Positions 1 to 7,499 of a stretch of 9,812 bases of DNA are shown here, piece after piece (the first letter of the stretch is position 1; every line of letters starts with the position of its first letter). The DNA is taken from assembly GCA_002937555.1 (NCBI GenBank), contig PTKB01000086.1, positions 1 to 9,812 on the forward strand. Reading direction: 5' to 3'. The translations under genes and the position numbers were made by a program. Under the pieces are notes generated by a model that was not told the origin of the DNA, ran no database searches, and was given only the letters and a program-made list of their open reading frames with translations. This DNA is from Alphaproteobacteria bacterium MarineAlpha10_Bin2. GTDB taxonomy: Bacteria > Pseudomonadota > Alphaproteobacteria > UBA828.

Positions 1-1028
1 TGGTGCCGGGCGGCTCGTCCGGCGGCTCGGCGGCGGCGGTGGCGGCGCATATCGCGCTCGGCGCCACCGGCACCGACACCGGCGGCTCGATCCGCCAACC
101 GGCGGCGTTTTGCGGCATTGTCGGGCTGAAACCTACTTATGGCCGCTGCTCGCGCTGGGGGCTCATCGCTTTTGCTTCCTCGCTCGACCAGGCCGGGCCG
201 CTCACCCGCACGGTCGAGGACGCCGCGCTGATGCTCGGCGCCATGGCCGGCTACGACGCCAAGGATTCGACTTCGGTCAATGTGCCGGTGCCGGATTACG
301 CGGCGGCGCTTACCGGCGAGGTCAAGGGCTTGCGGGTCGGCGTGCCGGCGGAATACCGCCTCGACGGCATGCCCGAAGAAATAGAGATGTTGTGGCGCCA
401 AGGCATCGACTGGTTCAAGGCGGCGGGCGCTGAAATCGTCGATATTTCGCTGCCACACACGAAATATTCGCTTCCAACTTATTATATCGTGGCGCCGGCG
501 GAATGCTCGTCCAACCTCGCGCGCTATGACGGCGTGCGCTATGGCCTGCGTGAGGCGGATGGTGATTTGACGCGTATGTATGAGCGCACCCGCGCCAAGG
601 GCTTCGGCGCCGAAGTGCAGCGCCGCATCATGATCGGCACCTATGTGCTCTCGGCCGGCTATTACGACGCTTATTATTTGAAGGCGCAGAAGCTGCGCAC
701 GCTGATCGCCGGCGATTTCCAAACCGCGTTTGAAAAGGTCGACGTCGTACTGACGCCGACCGCGCCGTCGGCGGCGTTCGCGATCGGCGAAAAAATGGAC
801 GATCCCATCGCCATGTATTTGAACGATGTCTTTACCGTACCGGCGAGCATGGCCGGTCTCCCCGGCATCTCGGTGCCGGCGGGCTTGAGCGATGGAGGTC
901 TGCCGCTCGGCCTCCAGCTGCTCGGCCAGCCTTTCGACGAGGCGCGCATGCTGAACGCGGCCCACTTCCTCGAGAGCGCGGCCGAATTCACCGCCAAGCC
1001 GGCTTGGCTGATGGAGGGCGCGTCATGA
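1..1028 (+). CDS. gatA: Glutamyl-tRNA(Gln)/aspartyl-tRNA(Asn) amidotransferase subunit A (5' truncated)
   Basis: GatA is the amidase subunit of the GatCAB complex. It releases ammonia from glutamine so that GatB can convert Glu-tRNA(Gln) (and in many bacteria Asp-tRNA(Asn)) to the amidated form in the cytoplasm. The window opens inside the amidase signature. The visible protein begins PGGSSGGSAAA, and about 24 residues later comes TDTGGSIRQPAAFCG. By comparison with known GatA proteins the first Ser of GGSSGG is the cis-Ser of the Ser-cisSer-Lys triad and the Ser of GGSIRQP is the nucleophile; the Lys lies upstream, outside the window. KPTYGR, ASSLDQAGPLTR and the C-terminal LPLGLQLLGQPFDE block are all present. 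The GTG at position 3 is an internal valine codon, not a start; roughly 150 N-terminal residues are missing. The stop TGA overlaps the gatB start (ATGA), so the two genes are translationally coupled. Confidence 0.97.
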   Translation, partial: VPGGSSGGSAAAVAAHIALGATGTDTGGSIRQPAAFCGIVGLKPTYGRCSRWGLIAFASSLDQAGPLTRTVEDAALMLGAMAGYDAKDSTSVNVPVPDYAAALTGEVKGLRVGVPAEYRLDGMPEEIEMLWRQGIDWFKAAGAEIVDISLPHTKYSLPTYYIVAPAECSSNLARYDGVRYGLREADGDLTRMYERTRAKGFGAEVQRRIMIGTYVLSAGYYDAYYLKAQKLRTLIAGDFQTAFEKVDVVLTPTAPSAAFAIGEKMDDPIAMYLNDVFTVPASMAGLPGISVPAGLSDGGLPLGLQLLGQPFDEARMLNAAHFLESAAEFTAKPAWLMEGAS

Positions 1029-2482
1029 GCGCCTACCGTATCGAAGGCGCGAGCGGCGAGTGGGAAATGGTCGTCGGCCTCGAAATCCATGCCCAAGTGG
1101 TCAGCAACGCAAAACTGTTTTCCGCCGCGCCGACTGAATTCGGCGCTGAGCCCAATACCCAGGTCTCGCTGGTCGATGCCGCCATGCCCGGCATGTTGCC
1201 GGTGATCAACGGCGAATGCGTGCGCCAGGCGGTGCGGACGGGCCTGGCGCTGGCCGCCAAAATCAATCTCTATTCGGTATTCGACCGTAAGAATTATTTT
1301 TATCCAGACCTGCCGCCAGGTTACCAGATATCGCAATTCAGCCAGCCGATCGTCGGCAAGGGTGAAATCGAGATCGAACTTGAGGACGGCGAGACGCGCG
1401 AGATCGGCATCACCCGCCTGCATTTGGAAATGGATGCCGGCAAGAGCATCCACGATATGCGCGCGGACGCCACATTCGTCGACCTCAACCGCGCCGGCGT
1501 GGCGCTAATGGAGATCGTCTCCGAGCCCGATATCCGCTCGCCCGCGCAAGCCGGCGCCTATATCCGCAAGATCCGCTCGATCCTGCGCTATATCGGCAGT
1601 TGCGACGGCAATATGGAGCAGGGAAGTTTGCGCTGCGACGCGAATGTCTCGGTACGCCGCCCGGGCGCGGCGCTCGGCACGCGCTGCGAGATCAAAAACC
1701 TCAATTCCGTGCGTTTCGTCATGAAAGCGCTAGAATATGAGGCGCTGCGTCAGGTCGAAATCCTGGAGGAGGGTGGCGAGATCGATCAGGAGACGCTCCT
1801 GTTCGATTCCCAGCAAGGCGTGACGCGTACCATGCGCTCCAAGGAGGAGTCGCATGATTACCGCTATTTCCCCGACCCGGACTTGCTGCCGCTCGAGCTC
1901 GACGCCGCTTGGGTCGAGGAACTTCGCCAAGAACTGCCCGAACTGCCCGACGCAAAGAAACAGCGCTTCATGACCGAGTACGGCCTTAGCGCCGATGTTT
2001 CGGGCGTGCTGGTGGGCGAACGGGAGACCGCGGATTATTTCGAGCAGGTGGCCCAGGGGCACGACGGCAAGTTGGCCGCCAATTGGGTGATGGGCGAGCT
2101 CTTTGCCGCGCTCAACGCGGCCGGGCTCGACATCTCTCAGTCACCCGTTTCCGCCGCCCAGCTTGGCGGCCTGGTCGACAGGGTGGCAGACAAGACGCTG
2201 TCGCGCCGCATCGCCAAGGAAGTCTTCGAGATCATGTTCGTAAACGGCGGCGAAGCGGACGCCATCATCGAGGAACGCGGCCTCGAGCAAGTCAGCGATT
2301 CAGGCGCCATCGAGGCGGTGGTCGACCGGATCATCGCCGACAATCCGGACAAGGTGGCCGAATATAAGGGCGGCAAGGACAAGCTGATAGGCTGGTTCGT
2401 CGGCCAGGTGATGAAAGCCAGCCAAGGCAAGGCCAATCCGCAAATGGCCAACGAAATGTTGAACAAGAAGTTGAACGGTTAG
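1025..2482 (+). CDS. gatB: Aspartyl/glutamyl-tRNA amidotransferase subunit B
   Basis: GatB is the tRNA-binding and kinase subunit of GatCAB. It phosphorylates the misacylated Glu or Asp on tRNA and transfers the ammonia supplied by GatA. The protein has 485 residues, a normal length. The N-terminal cradle domain starts with VGLEIHAQV (about residues 17-25). The GatB signature VDLNRAGVALMEIVSEPD falls near residues 150-168, with Ala where many homologues have Pro (GVPL). NLNSVRF and EESHDYRYFPDPDLLPL (about 271-290) follow. The C-terminal YqeY-like tail domain ends in NPQMANEMLNKKL, the usual GatB ending. The ATG at 1025 is chosen because it forms the ATGA overlap with gatA and gives a family-like N-terminus; an in-frame start at 1004 would only add seven residues from within gatA. 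gatC is not in the window and probably lies before gatA. Confidence 0.98.
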   Translation: MSAYRIEGASGEWEMVVGLEIHAQVVSNAKLFSAAPTEFGAEPNTQVSLVDAAMPGMLPVINGECVRQAVRTGLALAAKINLYSVFDRKNYFYPDLPPGYQISQFSQPIVGKGEIEIELEDGETREIGITRLHLEMDAGKSIHDMRADATFVDLNRAGVALMEIVSEPDIRSPAQAGAYIRKIRSILRYIGSCDGNMEQGSLRCDANVSVRRPGAALGTRCEIKNLNSVRFVMKALEYEALRQVEILEEGGEIDQETLLFDSQQGVTRTMRSKEESHDYRYFPDPDLLPLELDAAWVEELRQELPELPDAKKQRFMTEYGLSADVSGVLVGERETADYFEQVAQGHDGKLAANWVMGELFAALNAAGLDISQSPVSAAQLGGLVDRVADKTLSRRIAKEVFEIMFVNGGEADAIIEERGLEQVSDSGAIEAVVDRIIADNPDKVAEYKGGKDKLIGWFVGQVMKASQGKANPQMANEMLNKKLNG

Positions 2483-2490
2483 GCCGGGGA

Positions 2491-2910
2491 GTGTCGGACA
2501 TATCGGAACGCATCACACCACCGTTTACCGAGGCGAGCGCCCGCCAAATGGTGCAGAACGCCGAGGATATCTGGAACCGTCGGGTGGCCGAGGTCGTGCC
2601 GGACGACTACACGAAAGACACCAAATGGCGTTACAAAGACGCCTTTCTGGAGGGCCGCGCCGCGATCCTGCCGTTCATCCGCGAACGCTGGCCGATCCAA
2701 GAGGAATATCGCCTCAAAAAAGAGATGTGGGCGTTTGCCGGCGACCGGATTTCGGTGCGCTTTATCAGCGAATGGCGCCACCGCGATAGCGACCAATGGT
2801 ACCGCACCTTCGGCAATGAGCATTGGGAGTTTGCCGAAGACGGCCTGCAATCTTTGCTCGACATTTCCGCCAACGACATCGAGATCGCCGAGAGCGACCG
2901 AACGCTTTAG
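2491..2910 (+). CDS. DUF1348 / SnoaL-like (NTF2-fold) family protein
   Basis: A 139-residue protein of the DUF1348 family (nuclear transport factor 2 / SnoaL-like fold). Such proteins are small cone-shaped alpha+beta barrels, and no reaction is established for this branch. Family marks are PPFT at residues 10-13, the helix ending in IWNRR (27-31), KWRY (45-48), FLEGRAAI (52-59), MWAFAGDRISVRF (79-91), the aromatic GNEHWEF (108-114) and NDIEIAE near the end. The length is normal. It starts with GTG eight bases after the gatB stop, with AGG about seven bases upstream, and so probably rides on the gat transcript; there is no visible link to amidotransferase function. Its stop TAG overlaps the stop of the convergent permease gene (the four bases TTAG carry both stops). 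Confidence 0.85.
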   Translation: MSDISERITPPFTEASARQMVQNAEDIWNRRVAEVVPDDYTKDTKWRYKDAFLEGRAAILPFIRERWPIQEEYRLKKEMWAFAGDRISVRFISEWRHRDSDQWYRTFGNEHWEFAEDGLQSLLDISANDIEIAESDRTL

Positions 2911-3743
2911 TTTTTCACCGCGCCGAAGGTAAAGCCGCGGCTTAGATGCGGCTGTATCAAGAACCCGAATATGAGCAGCGGCGGCAAGGCGAGGACGGCA
3001 AGCGCGCCCTGCACATGCGGGCTGTAGACCTTGTTGACGAGTTGCACCGGAATGGTGACCCAGCGCCCGGCGGTCAAGGCGAGCGCCAACGCGCCCTCGC
3101 CCCAGCAGATGATAAAGATGAAAAGGATCGTTGCCGCAAGGCCGCTCCGGATGAGCGGCAAGGTGACACGGAAATGGCTTTGCCAGCGCGACATCCCGTC
3201 CATCATCGCCGCTTCCTCGATCTCTGCCGGCACCTGATCGATGAAGCTTTTCAGCATCAGGGTCGAAATCGGCACCGTGTAGGCGGCGTAGATCAGGATC
3301 AGGCCGGAGAAGGGGTCGCGCACGCCAATGGTGGAAATCACCGCGACGACTGGGATGGCGATGGCCATCGGCGGCGCCATGCGGAAGGAGAGAATGTAAA
3401 GCAGCATCCGTGGTCCGCCGGCGCGGTGGCGCGAAATCGCGAGCGCGGCCATCAGGCCGGCGCCGACCGAAAGCGCGGTCGCCGATGCGGCGATGATGCC
3501 GGAGGTTAGGATGGCGCGCCAGGACGAGCTTTGCGGAAAGCCCGCCGGGTCGATATAGGGGTAGAAGACGTTGTGGTAGTTCTCCAGCGTCGGCTCCCGC
3601 GGCAGCCACTCAGGCTCGACATAGAATTCGAGGAGCGGCTTGAAGCTGGTCGACAGCAGCCAGAACAGCGGCACCAGGGCGAACAGCAGCGCCGCCAGAA
3701 GCGCCAGATACTGGCCTGGGTGCAAATTTTTGGGCCGCGTCAT
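2907..3743 (-). CDS. ABC transporter permease, carbohydrate-type (MalG / CUT1-like)
   Basis: An inner-membrane permease of a binding-protein-dependent ABC importer, of the MalG-like branch that usually takes up sugars or polyols. From the ATG at 3743 it has 278 residues. Six hydrophobic segments can be seen at about 12-31, 79-104, 113-137, 146-166, 200-222 and 246-265. The cytoplasmic EAA loop that docks on the ATPase is intact: EEAAMMDG (176-183) followed by TLP at 194-196. The N-terminal LLSTSFKP is typical of MalG-type proteins. A GTG at 3788 in frame would add 15 polar residues; the ATG is preferred because the first membrane helix then sits at the usual distance, but neither start has a strong Shine-Dalgarno. 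No partner permease, ATPase or solute-binding protein is encoded upstream or downstream here, so it is either an orphan or the remainder of a dismantled transporter. The substrate cannot be named. Confidence 0.9.
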   Translation of the reverse strand: MTRPKNLHPGQYLALLAALLFALVPLFWLLSTSFKPLLEFYVEPEWLPREPTLENYHNVFYPYIDPAGFPQSSSWRAILTSGIIAASATALSVGAGLMAALAISRHRAGGPRMLLYILSFRMAPPMAIAIPVVAVISTIGVRDPFSGLILIYAAYTVPISTLMLKSFIDQVPAEIEEAAMMDGMSRWQSHFRVTLPLIRSGLAATILFIFIICWGEGALALALTAGRWVTIPVQLVNKVYSPHVQGALAVLALPPLLIFGFLIQPHLSRGFTFGAVKN

Positions 3744-3835
3744 CGCCGCTCGCAATTCCGCTTTCTCGTCATCGCCAACAGTATGCACGAAGCTCGCGCC
3801 GCGTCTGCGGAAACCGCTACAAGAACAAAGAAAAC

Positions 3836-4253
3836 ATGGTGCCCGAAATGCATCCGCAATGGCGGAGCCTCAATTTTGCCGCACTGTTCGCCAAAGGCGC
3901 CGCCTTCGTCAATACGGATGCGCAGAACAGCATCCTCAATCCAAACGGCGTGCTCAGCTTTAAGAATATCTGGCAGGGCGCCCGCGAGCAGGACGGCTCG
4001 CTGCACAACGTTCTCCGCCTCGCCGCAGCCTGCCGAAGCCGGAACATGCCCTTACTGTGGCTATCCCACCGATTGGTGCGTCGAGATGGTAGTCAGGAGC
4101 GCGCGCGATTTGCGCTATATGCCGGTGGTGATCGGCGACGCCTGCGGCACGACCCAGCCGCTGCAAGATCAGACCTTGGCGCAATTCAACGACTGCGAAG
4201 CGCCGGTCGTCTCCACCAGCGCCGCCGTCAATGCGCTGGCATCGCAATCCTAG
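3836..4253 (+). pseudogene. Isochorismatase-family cysteine hydrolase, internally deleted and frameshifted
   Basis: Two pieces of one isochorismatase/nicotinamidase-like hydrolase lie in different frames. From the ATG at 3836, residues 1-76 read as the N-terminal part: FVNTDAQNSILNPNG carries the conserved catalytic Asp (D28), followed by GVLSFKNIWQGAREQDGS and NMPLLWL. From about 4056 the frame of positions divisible by three reads CGYPTDWCVEM, with the catalytic Cys, then RYMPVVIGDACGTTQP and FNDCEAPVVSTSAAV to the TAG at 4251-4253. In intact relatives these blocks are separated by several dozen residues, including the catalytic Lys; that part is absent. The first frame, if read on, runs into sequence unrelated to the family, so no working enzyme is expected. 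The bases at 4055-4063 fit both parts (codons for LWL in one frame and the start of CGY in the other), suggesting a deletion between short repeats. The stop overlaps that of the convergent cupin gene. Confidence 0.8.
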
Positions 4254-4921
4254 GAAAGATGGCCGAGCTTGGCGTAGACGAGGCACCCCGATTCAGACTT
4301 GACCCAATGGTGGCTGCCGGCGGGACTGCGTCCCCAGCAGCCCTCCGCGTAGCGCCCATACTGGTCTTCCAATCCGCCCTCCAGGACGAACAGCTCTTCG
4401 CCGCCGGGATGGTTATGTTCGGGCACATTGCAGCCCGGTGACATGCGGAAGAGGCAGATGGCTTCCGGGTGGGCCTCGTCTTCATAGAGCATCAGTTGCG
4501 AGCTGCCGGGATATTCCGTTTCCCGCCACGGAGCGCTTAGCGTATCGATTCGCACCGCTTCGCGTGCGGCGCCCGGATATTGCCGCAGCTTGACCAGCAG
4601 CAGGCACCCTAGTTTGGAATAGGGTTCATGGCGCGTACCCTCAGGGTTGAGCATAAAGGTTCCCTTGGGGTGATCTCCGAATTCATCGCTGAAGGTGCCG
4701 TCGAGGACCAGTATTTCCTCGCCGTCCGGATGGTCGTGGGCGGGAAAGCGCGCACCAGCATCGAAGCGCACCAGTGAGGTGACACGTCCCGATTCCACCG
4801 CGCCAATGAGTTCCAATCGCTTGCGCCACACGCCGTCAACCGGGCTCGGCTGCCAGTCCATGGCGTTTGTGTCGCACACTGCACGCTCAGATAAATCTGC
4901 GTTCAATTGCTCTGCTGTCAT
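4250..4921 (-). CDS. Double-cupin protein, ChrR-like cupin domains
   Basis: A 223-residue cytoplasmic protein made of two cupin barrels of the type found as the C-terminal domain of the anti-sigma factor ChrR. The first barrel has HDHPDGEE with H62, H64 and E68, plus H98 in GTRHEP. The second has HNHPGGEE with H169, H171 and E175, plus H204/H205. Both metal sites are therefore complete by the H-x-H-x3-E...H pattern, probably binding zinc or another divalent metal. The N-terminal zinc-binding anti-sigma domain of true ChrR is lacking and there is no sigma factor gene nearby, so an anti-sigma role is not supported; sensing or handling of a reactive small molecule is possible. The ATG at 4921 is chosen because GGAAAG lies about seven bases upstream; a GTG at 4939 is also in frame. 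It is divergent from the glutathione transferase operon across 127 bases and convergent with the broken hydrolase gene. Confidence 0.85.
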   Translation of the reverse strand: MTAEQLNADLSERAVCDTNAMDWQPSPVDGVWRKRLELIGAVESGRVTSLVRFDAGARFPAHDHPDGEEILVLDGTFSDEFGDHPKGTFMLNPEGTRHEPYSKLGCLLLVKLRQYPGAAREAVRIDTLSAPWRETEYPGSSQLMLYEDEAHPEAICLFRMSPGCNVPEHNHPGGEELFVLEGGLEDQYGRYAEGCWGRSPAGSHHWVKSESGCLVYAKLGHLS

Positions 4922-5048
4922 GGCTGATCTTTCCTTCACCGCTTCGTGAGATCGCGCTTAATCACGCGGCAATGCTCCCACGGAAAGGGTAGCTTGCCAA
5001 CCCGGCAACGCCGCGCCATTCTGCCGGCCCGAAGCGGAGGAGAAAGCG
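4922..5048. promoter_or_regulatory. Divergent intergenic region between the cupin gene and the GST operon
   Basis: These 127 bases must hold the promoters of both the cupin gene (leftwards) and the six-gene GST operon (rightwards). A short inverted repeat, TTGCC-5 nt-GGCAA, lies at 4994-5008 and could be an operator. TTGCCA (4994-4999) and CATTCT (5017-5022), 17 bases apart, are a weak sigma-70-like pair for the rightward promoter. A strong Shine-Dalgarno GGAGGAG (5036-5042) ends six bases before the GST start. The assignment of promoter elements is inference; only the geometry and the repeat are seen directly. Confidence 0.4.
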
Positions 5049-5744
5049 ATGATCGATCTCTATTACTGGCCGACCCCGAACGGCTGGAAAATATCCATTC
5101 TCTTCGAGGAATTGGGGCTCGATTACAATGTCATCCCGGTCAATATTATAGAAGGCGATCAATTCGCCCCCGAATTTCTGAAAATCGCCCCCAACAACCG
5201 CATGCCTGCCGTGGTCGATCCGGACGGCGCCGACGGCGAGCCGATCTCGATTTTCGAATCCGGCGCCATCCTGCTGCATTATGCCGAGAAGCACCAAAAT
5301 TTCATACCCGCCGACGAACGCGGGCGCAGCGAAGTGCTGCAATGGCTATTCTTCCAAATGGGCAATGTCGGCCCGATGCTCGGCCAGTGCCACCACTTCC
5401 GCAATTATGCGGAGGAAAAACTGGACTACGCTATCGATCGCTACACCCGGGAGGCGACGCGTCTCTACCGCGTCGTCAACAAACGCCTGGCCGACCGCGA
5501 CTTTGTCGCCGGCGGTTATTCCATCGCCGATATGGCGATTTTCCCATGGATGCGAATCTGGAAAAATCAGGGCCAGGACATCGAAGAATTTTCTCATCTC
5601 GCCAAATGGCTCGACCGCATGTATGAGCGCCCAGCGGTGCGCCGCGGCCTCGATGTGATGAAGGACGAGAGCGCCAAAAAACGCGAATTCACCGAAGAGC
5701 AACGCTCGATCATGTTCGGCGACAAACAGTTTTCGGCCCGCTGA
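5049..5744 (+). CDS. Glutathione S-transferase, YfcG-like (nu class), copy 1
   Basis: A 231-residue cytosolic glutathione transferase-fold protein closest in pattern to E. coli YfcG. Members of this nu class bind two glutathione molecules or glutathione disulfide and act as disulfide reductases or, in lignin-degrading relatives, as glutathione lyases. The thioredoxin-like N-domain begins MIDLYYWPTPNGWK; T9 and N11 match the YfcG residues at the active site instead of the Tyr/Ser/Cys of other classes. Cis-Pro is P53 in NNRMP, and FESGAI (69-74) is the glutathione gamma-glutamyl-binding loop. The helical C-domain carries FFQMGNVGPMLGQCHHF and GGYSIADMA (the N-capping box). The start is supported by GGAGGAG six bases upstream. 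It is the first gene of a six-gene operon, and nine bases separate it from a close paralogue. Confidence 0.93.
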   Translation: MIDLYYWPTPNGWKISILFEELGLDYNVIPVNIIEGDQFAPEFLKIAPNNRMPAVVDPDGADGEPISIFESGAILLHYAEKHQNFIPADERGRSEVLQWLFFQMGNVGPMLGQCHHFRNYAEEKLDYAIDRYTREATRLYRVVNKRLADRDFVAGGYSIADMAIFPWMRIWKNQGQDIEEFSHLAKWLDRMYERPAVRRGLDVMKDESAKKREFTEEQRSIMFGDKQFSAR

Positions 5745-5753
5745 GGGCGGGCG

Positions 5754-6461
5754 ATGATCGATCTCTATTATTGGCCGACCCCGAACGGCTGGAAGATCAC
5801 CATCCTGCTCGAAGAACTGGGCCTCGATTACAGGGTGATTCCGGTGAACATCCTAAAGGGTGAGCAATACACGCCGGAATTCGTCGCCCTCAACCCCAAC
5901 AGCAAGATACCGGTATTGGTGGATTCCGACGGCGCCGACGGCGCGCCGGTGACGCTGTTCGAATCCGGCGCCATCATGCTCTATCTGGCCGAGAAAATCG
6001 GGTGCTTCTTCGCCGACACCACGCGCGGCAAATATGACGTGCTGCAATGGCTGATGTTTCAGATGGGCGGCGTCGGTCCGTTCTTCGGCCAGGCCAATCA
6101 TTTCAACCGCTACGCTTCCGTACAGGTGCCGTACGCGATCGAGCGCTACAACGCAGAAGCGGCGCGCTTGCTCCGCGTTATGGATACCCAGCTTGATGGC
6201 CAGGATTGGATCGCCGGCGGTTATTCCATCGCCGACATGGCGCTGTTCGGCTGGACCCGCGATTTGGCCAAAGAGGCGGATTTCCTTGCACCCTATGCCA
6301 ACGTCCAGGCGTGGTTCGCGCGGCTCTTGGAGCGCCCGGCCGTGCAACGCGGTCTTGCAGTGCTGGCCGAGACGCGCAAAGCGCCATCCGAATTCGATGA
6401 CCAAGCGCGGGCGGTGATGTTTGGAGAAGGCGCGGGCGCTACGGAGAAGGGCGAAGCGTGA
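5754..6461 (+). CDS. Glutathione S-transferase, YfcG-like (nu class), copy 2
   Basis: A 235-residue paralogue of the preceding gene; the first 80 residues are about two thirds identical by eye. The N-terminus MIDLYYWPTPNGWK keeps T9 and N11. PNSKIP supplies the cis-Pro and FESGAI the glutathione loop. The C-domain has MFQMGGVGPFFGQANHF, where the usual HHF has become NHF, and GPM has become GPF. These changes sit in the segment facing the substrate pocket in the family, so a different second substrate is possible (inference). GGYSIADMA is intact. GAGGGCGGG precedes the ATG. The stop TGA overlaps the GTG start of the dehydrogenase (GTGA), so the two are translationally coupled. The two genes most likely arose by tandem duplication. 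Confidence 0.93.
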   Translation: MIDLYYWPTPNGWKITILLEELGLDYRVIPVNILKGEQYTPEFVALNPNSKIPVLVDSDGADGAPVTLFESGAIMLYLAEKIGCFFADTTRGKYDVLQWLMFQMGGVGPFFGQANHFNRYASVQVPYAIERYNAEAARLLRVMDTQLDGQDWIAGGYSIADMALFGWTRDLAKEADFLAPYANVQAWFARLLERPAVQRGLAVLAETRKAPSEFDDQARAVMFGEGAGATEKGEA

Positions 6462-7489
6462 GAGTCATTATCCCCGACGCGCAATTTCCGGGCGCCGCCG
6501 ATGTCGAACAGGCGGCGCTCGGTGACGGCGCGGAAATTGAGGTTCACCGCTGCGCCCGGGCGGAAGAAATTGCCGACGAATCCTGGGCCGCCTGCGACGC
6601 CATTCTGGCGTGGCAGAACGTGACCGTCGACGCGGCGCTGGTCGCCAAGTTGGAGAAGTGCCGCATCATCGTGCGCTGCGGTATCGGCTATGATCGCATG
6701 GGTCTGGAAGCATGCGGTGCGCGCGGCATCCCGGTGTGCAATGTGCCGACCTACGATTTCACCGACGTCATGAGTTCAACGCTTGCCATGTCGCTGGCGC
6801 TGATGCGCGGACTGTTTACTTACGACCGTTTGCTGCGGCCCGATATGACGGCCGGCTGGGAATGGGGCCGGGCGCCGGAAATGCGCCGCGTGCGCGATCA
6901 GAATTTCGCCGTCATCGGTTGCGGGCGGATCGGCACCGGCGTGTTGCTGCGGGCAAAGGGCTTCGGAATGACGCCCGGCTATTACGATCCCTATCTGCCG
7001 ACCGGGCATGAAAATTCCCTCGACGTCAGGCGGTTTCACAACCTGAACGAGATGCTTGCCTGGGCCGATGTGCTGAGCATCCACACACCGCTCAACGGCG
7101 AGACGGCAAACATGATCAACCGCGCGACCGTCGAAGCGATGAAGCCGGGCGCAATATTCGTCAATTGCGCGCGCGGCGGGTTGGTGGATCTCGATGCTCT
7201 CGAATGGGGCTTGCGCGACGGCCCAATCGCTGCCGCCGCGCTCGACGTCTTTCCGGAAGAACCGCCGGCCCGCCATCCGCTGATCTCAGCCTGGCTTGCC
7301 GATACGGAATGGCTGAGGGGGCGGCTCTCAATCACGCCGCATTGCTCCTTCTACTCCGAAGCGACCTTTGCCGAGATCCGTCACGGCGCGGCGGCGACGG
7401 CGGCGGACTATTTGCGCAACGGCAGTCTGATCAATTGTGTGAACGAAGATTATTTGGGTGCGCCGGCGACGACGCAAACGGCGGATTGA
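6458..7489 (+). CDS. D-isomer-specific 2-hydroxyacid dehydrogenase, CtBP-like
   Basis: A 343-residue NAD-dependent dehydrogenase that interconverts a 2-oxo acid and a D-2-hydroxy acid. The Rossmann motif GCGRIG is at 154-159, and D177 in GYYDPYL, at the end of the second strand, favours NAD over NADP. The catalytic set is complete: R239 in NCARGG, E268 in FPEEP and H295 in ITPHCSF. The pattern CGIGYDRMGLEACGARGIPVC in the outer domain and ITPHCSFYSE resemble the CtBP-like branch more than SerA or lactate dehydrogenase, and no ACT domain is present. The start is GTG, overlapping the stop of the GST gene before it, with GGAG about 13 bases upstream. Its position between GST genes suggests that it acts on the same pathway intermediate; the substrate is unknown. 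Confidence 0.92.
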   Translation: MRVIIPDAQFPGAADVEQAALGDGAEIEVHRCARAEEIADESWAACDAILAWQNVTVDAALVAKLEKCRIIVRCGIGYDRMGLEACGARGIPVCNVPTYDFTDVMSSTLAMSLALMRGLFTYDRLLRPDMTAGWEWGRAPEMRRVRDQNFAVIGCGRIGTGVLLRAKGFGMTPGYYDPYLPTGHENSLDVRRFHNLNEMLAWADVLSIHTPLNGETANMINRATVEAMKPGAIFVNCARGGLVDLDALEWGLRDGPIAAAALDVFPEEPPARHPLISAWLADTEWLRGRLSITPHCSFYSEATFAEIRHGAAATAADYLRNGSLINCVNEDYLGAPATTQTAD

Positions 7490-7499
7490 GAGGTCATCG

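Noticed and set aside
674..1453. Minus-strand open frame of 259 codons across the gatA/gatB junction
   Set aside because: It is fully antisense to two certain genes and has no family motifs.
2479..3609. Long minus-strand open frame of 376 codons
   Set aside because: It is a shadow frame over the permease and antisense to the DUF1348 gene; its composition is rich in Arg, Ala and Pro with no family motifs, while the overlapping frames show clear protein families.
3531..4253. Plus-strand open frame of 240 codons
   Set aside because: Only its last ~65 codons are meaningful, as the C-terminal part of the broken hydrolase. The first part is antisense to the permease and has no recognisable protein pattern.
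3836..4441. Plus-strand open frame of 201 codons as an intact gene
   Set aside because: After about residue 76 the frame leaves the hydrolase family and runs antisense through the cupin gene; it is the result of the frame disruption, not a real longer protein.
5281..5658. Overlapping plus-strand frame inside the first GST gene
   Set aside because: It has no protein family pattern and lies wholly inside a well-supported gene in another frame; it is an effect of high GC content.
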